NCBI GenBank assembly: GCA_964579725.1
Contig: CAZOHG010000110.1
Coordinates: 1 to 7,055, forward strand
Reading direction: 5' to 3'
Length of the DNA: 7,055 nucleotides
Source of the DNA: CAZOHG01 sp964579725
GTDB lineage: Bacteria; Zhuqueibacterota; JdFR-76; BMS3Abin05
The notes below the pieces were generated by a model, which worked only from the letters and a program-made list of their open reading frames with translations, did not search any database and was not told the DNA's origin. The translations under genes and the position numbers were made by a program. Shown here piece after piece: positions 5,497-7,055 of the stretch (positions are counted from its first letter, which is position 1; every line of letters starts with the position of its first letter).

Positions 5497-6141
5497 TCAT
5501 AAATTCCTGAATATTTGCGAATTAACAACAGCACCCAAAAGGGCGTAACTCATTGCTCTCGGAACACGATAAGAGGGATGATAAAAATTGATTATTTTGT
5601 ACGTCTTGAACCGACCCACTTCAACATCAAACCCGCTGTCCTTAAAAGAATCTGTATTAAACAATGAATTCAAATATCCCGATTTTCTTCCCACACTACC
5701 GATCATTATTGTAGGTTTTATGATGTCTATTTCCCTTTTTAACAATTCTTTCTCATTTTCAATTACTTTTTGTATTTCCCGATCATTTGCTTTTGCTTCT
5801 CCTCCGATTTTTTTTAGGTTCATAAAAGCGATTGTTTTCATGATTTCTTTTCTTTTTGCGCAATTCAATTGATTCAAGGGCGGAAAATCTTCGTGAACGC
5901 CAAAGGCCCATTCACAGATTCGATGAGAAAACGAATGCTTCACTTCTTTCAACCATTCTCTGTAATCACCCTCCCGCTGACCGGGATCATTTGGTTCCTT
6001 TGTAATAAACAATAACTTTATTTCCTGCGCTTCAAAGGTCTCCTCGTCAATAATCCCGTCTTTTTTGAATTTCCCCCTGTATTGCGGAAACTCCTCTACC
6101 CATTGTTCGAATAGTTGGTCTAACTCCTCTGTTTTACTCAT
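5497..6141 (-). CDS. Hypothetical protein resembling the uracil-DNA glycosylase superfamily
   Basis: The 214-residue soluble protein has no signal or membrane segment. The order of motifs suggests a uracil-DNA glycosylase-like fold: a strand leading into LLFITKEPNDPG (43-54, in the place of the family's phosphate/uracil-binding first motif), TIAFMNLKK (103-111), IIKPTIMIGSVG (140-151, like the strand ending in 'G' before the final motif) and NFYHPSYRVP (185-194, matching the HPS motif). A charged helix lies at 119-137. Whether it removes uracil is unknown: the first motif departs from characterised families, and I cannot assign the catalytic residue. The ATG has AAGGT five bases upstream (6147-6151), and the gene begins 20 bases after pyrD stops. 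Its GC is about 38% by counting 5521-6120, against roughly 50-60% in sampled stretches of pyrD and cdsA, which hints at acquisition by transfer. Confidence 0.8.
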   Translation of the reverse strand: MSKTEELDQLFEQWVEEFPQYRGKFKKDGIIDEETFEAQEIKLLFITKEPNDPGQREGDYREWLKEVKHSFSHRICEWAFGVHEDFPPLNQLNCAKRKEIMKTIAFMNLKKIGGEAKANDREIQKVIENEKELLKREIDIIKPTIMIGSVGRKSGYLNSLFNTDSFKDSGFDVEVGRFKTYKIINFYHPSYRVPRAMSYALLGAVVNSQIFRNL

Positions 6142-6161
6142 TTTGGACCTTATTGGAAAAG

Positions 6162-7055
6162 TTAGCGTAAAACCTGCTCTTTTTCGTCCACATTTAAAGA
6201 GCGAATCACGCTCTCAATCTTTTCAATCCCGTTGTCCGCGCAGTATTTTTCCAAACCGTCAATCAATTTTTCGGTAATAGTGGGATCCACAAAATTGGCG
6301 GTTCCCACCTCCACAGCACTGGCTCCGACAATTAGATATTCCAGCACATCTTCTACCGTAAAAATCCCACCAACGCCAATAACCGGAAGCGAAACGCGGC
6401 GCGTAACCTCAAAAACCTTGGCCAGAGCAATGGCTTTTAACCCGGGGCCCGAAAAGCCCCCGGTCACCCGGCCCAGGACGGGACGCCTGGTTTTGACGTC
6501 CACCGCCATGCCAACCATGGTATTAATAGCCGACAAAATGTCCGCCCCACCGTCCGCTGCGGCTTCGGCCAAATCGCCAATGGACGTGACGTTGGGAGTC
6601 AATTTGACAATAAGCGGCTTACGGGTGCGCTGGCGCAAGCGTTCCGTCATGCGGCGCACTTCTACCGGATTCTTCCCGAATGTCAATCCGCCTTCCTCCA
6701 CATTCGGGCAAGAAAGATTGATTTCAAAGGCCGCAATGGCGGGAACGTCACTCAACCACGCCACCACATTTTCGTACTCCTCGATGGAATTGCCAGCCAC
6801 ATTGACAATCACCACTGTTTTCAGGGACTGCAAAAAGGGCAGCTTTTCCGTAAGAAACGCCTCTACTCCCACGTTGGCCAGACCAATCGAATTCAACATG
6901 CCGCCCGGTACTTCCGTCACCCGGAGCGGCGGATTTCCCGCTCGGGGTAAATGGGTGACGGATTTGGTAACGATCCCCCCCAAGCGATTCAAATGGACAA
7001 ACGACCGGTATTCTTCTCCGTAGCCGAAGGTACCCGAGGCGGTTAAAATCGGGTT
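6162..7055 (-). CDS. pyrD: Dihydroorotate dehydrogenase, class 1B catalytic subunit, 5' end outside the window
   Basis: Oxidises dihydroorotate to orotate in pyrimidine synthesis, using FMN, in the cytoplasm. Class 1B enzymes pair with the iron-sulfur/FAD subunit PyrK and pass electrons to NAD; pyrK is not in the window and could lie further upstream. The frame is open to the right edge, giving 297 visible residues. They begin NPILTASGTFGYGEEY, typical of about residue 15 of this family, so only a short N-terminus is missing. Visible landmarks are TKSVT, GNPPLRVTE and GMLNSIGLANVG near the N-terminus, NLSCPNVEEGG (113-123) with catalytic Cys116, the FMN-contacting VKLTPN (150-155), INTM (177-180), GGFSGPG (199-205), GVGGI (227-231) and GTANF (251-255). 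A cysteine as the active-site base marks class 1. The TAA stop (6162-6164) lies 20 bases before the UDG-like start, suggesting one transcript. Confidence 0.96.
   Translation of the reverse strand, partial: NPILTASGTFGYGEEYRSFVHLNRLGGIVTKSVTHLPRAGNPPLRVTEVPGGMLNSIGLANVGVEAFLTEKLPFLQSLKTVVIVNVAGNSIEEYENVVAWLSDVPAIAAFEINLSCPNVEEGGLTFGKNPVEVRRMTERLRQRTRKPLIVKLTPNVTSIGDLAEAAADGGADILSAINTMVGMAVDVKTRRPVLGRVTGGFSGPGLKAIALAKVFEVTRRVSLPVIGVGGIFTVEDVLEYLIVGASAVEVGTANFVDPTITEKLIDGLEKYCADNGIEKIESVIRSLNVDEKEQVLR

Noticed and set aside
6232..7023. A 263-codon open frame on the plus strand opposite pyrD
   Set aside because: Very rich in Ser, Thr and Pro, without domains, and fully antisense to a conserved dihydroorotate dehydrogenase.
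1..7055. CRISPR arrays, transposases, tRNA or rRNA genes, phage genes
   Set aside because: No regular spaced repeats, transposase motifs, terminal inverted repeats or RNA-gene signatures were seen on either strand.

Overview
The window is ordinary bacterial chromosome in which every confident gene is read on the minus strand. A mitochondrial/eukaryotic-type citrate synthase, an apparent LVIVD-repeat exported protein, a type 1B dihydroorotate dehydrogenase and good Shine-Dalgarno sites with no introns point to a bacterium of moderate GC, with most genes near 50% or a little above. The gene set would fit the Calditrichota/KSB1/FCB-type lineages, or Deltaproteobacteria-like groups that carry eukaryotic-type citrate synthase. 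No marker in the window fixes the phylum, so this placement is only a guess.

Layout from left to right: the start of an exported, possibly beta-propeller protein (1-199). A gene-poor stretch (200-671) holds several inverted repeats, a plus-strand terminator-like hairpin and the minus-strand terminator of the next gene. Citrate synthase follows (672-1979) with a short leader that can fold over its ribosome binding site. Then comes a tight cluster in which cdsA (4506-5333), an oligopeptide-type substrate-binding lipoprotein (2933-4519) and an oligopeptide-type ABC ATPase (2085-2942) overlap end to start. Upstream of cdsA lie a terminator/pseudoknot-like element (5378-5418), an AT-rich gene resembling the uracil-DNA glycosylase fold (5497-6141), and the 5'-truncated pyrD (6162-7055) running off the right edge.

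Transcription runs right to left: pyrD and the UDG-like gene are 20 bases apart and probably share a transcript ending at the hairpin plus T-run at 5378-5407. The cdsA-lipoprotein-ATPase group follows, and citrate synthase is then a separate unit with its own terminator. The functions are mixed: pyrimidine synthesis (PyrD), phospholipid precursor synthesis (CdsA), peptide or related solute uptake (binding protein plus one ATPase, with no permease in the window), and entry to the citric acid cycle.

I did not find a clear new multi-gene system. The points most worth checking are the low-GC UDG-like gene between housekeeping genes, the ABC binding protein and ATPase without permeases, two overlapping stems ahead of cdsA that form either a terminator or a pseudoknot, and a structured plus-strand stretch at 295-550 that may encode a small RNA.
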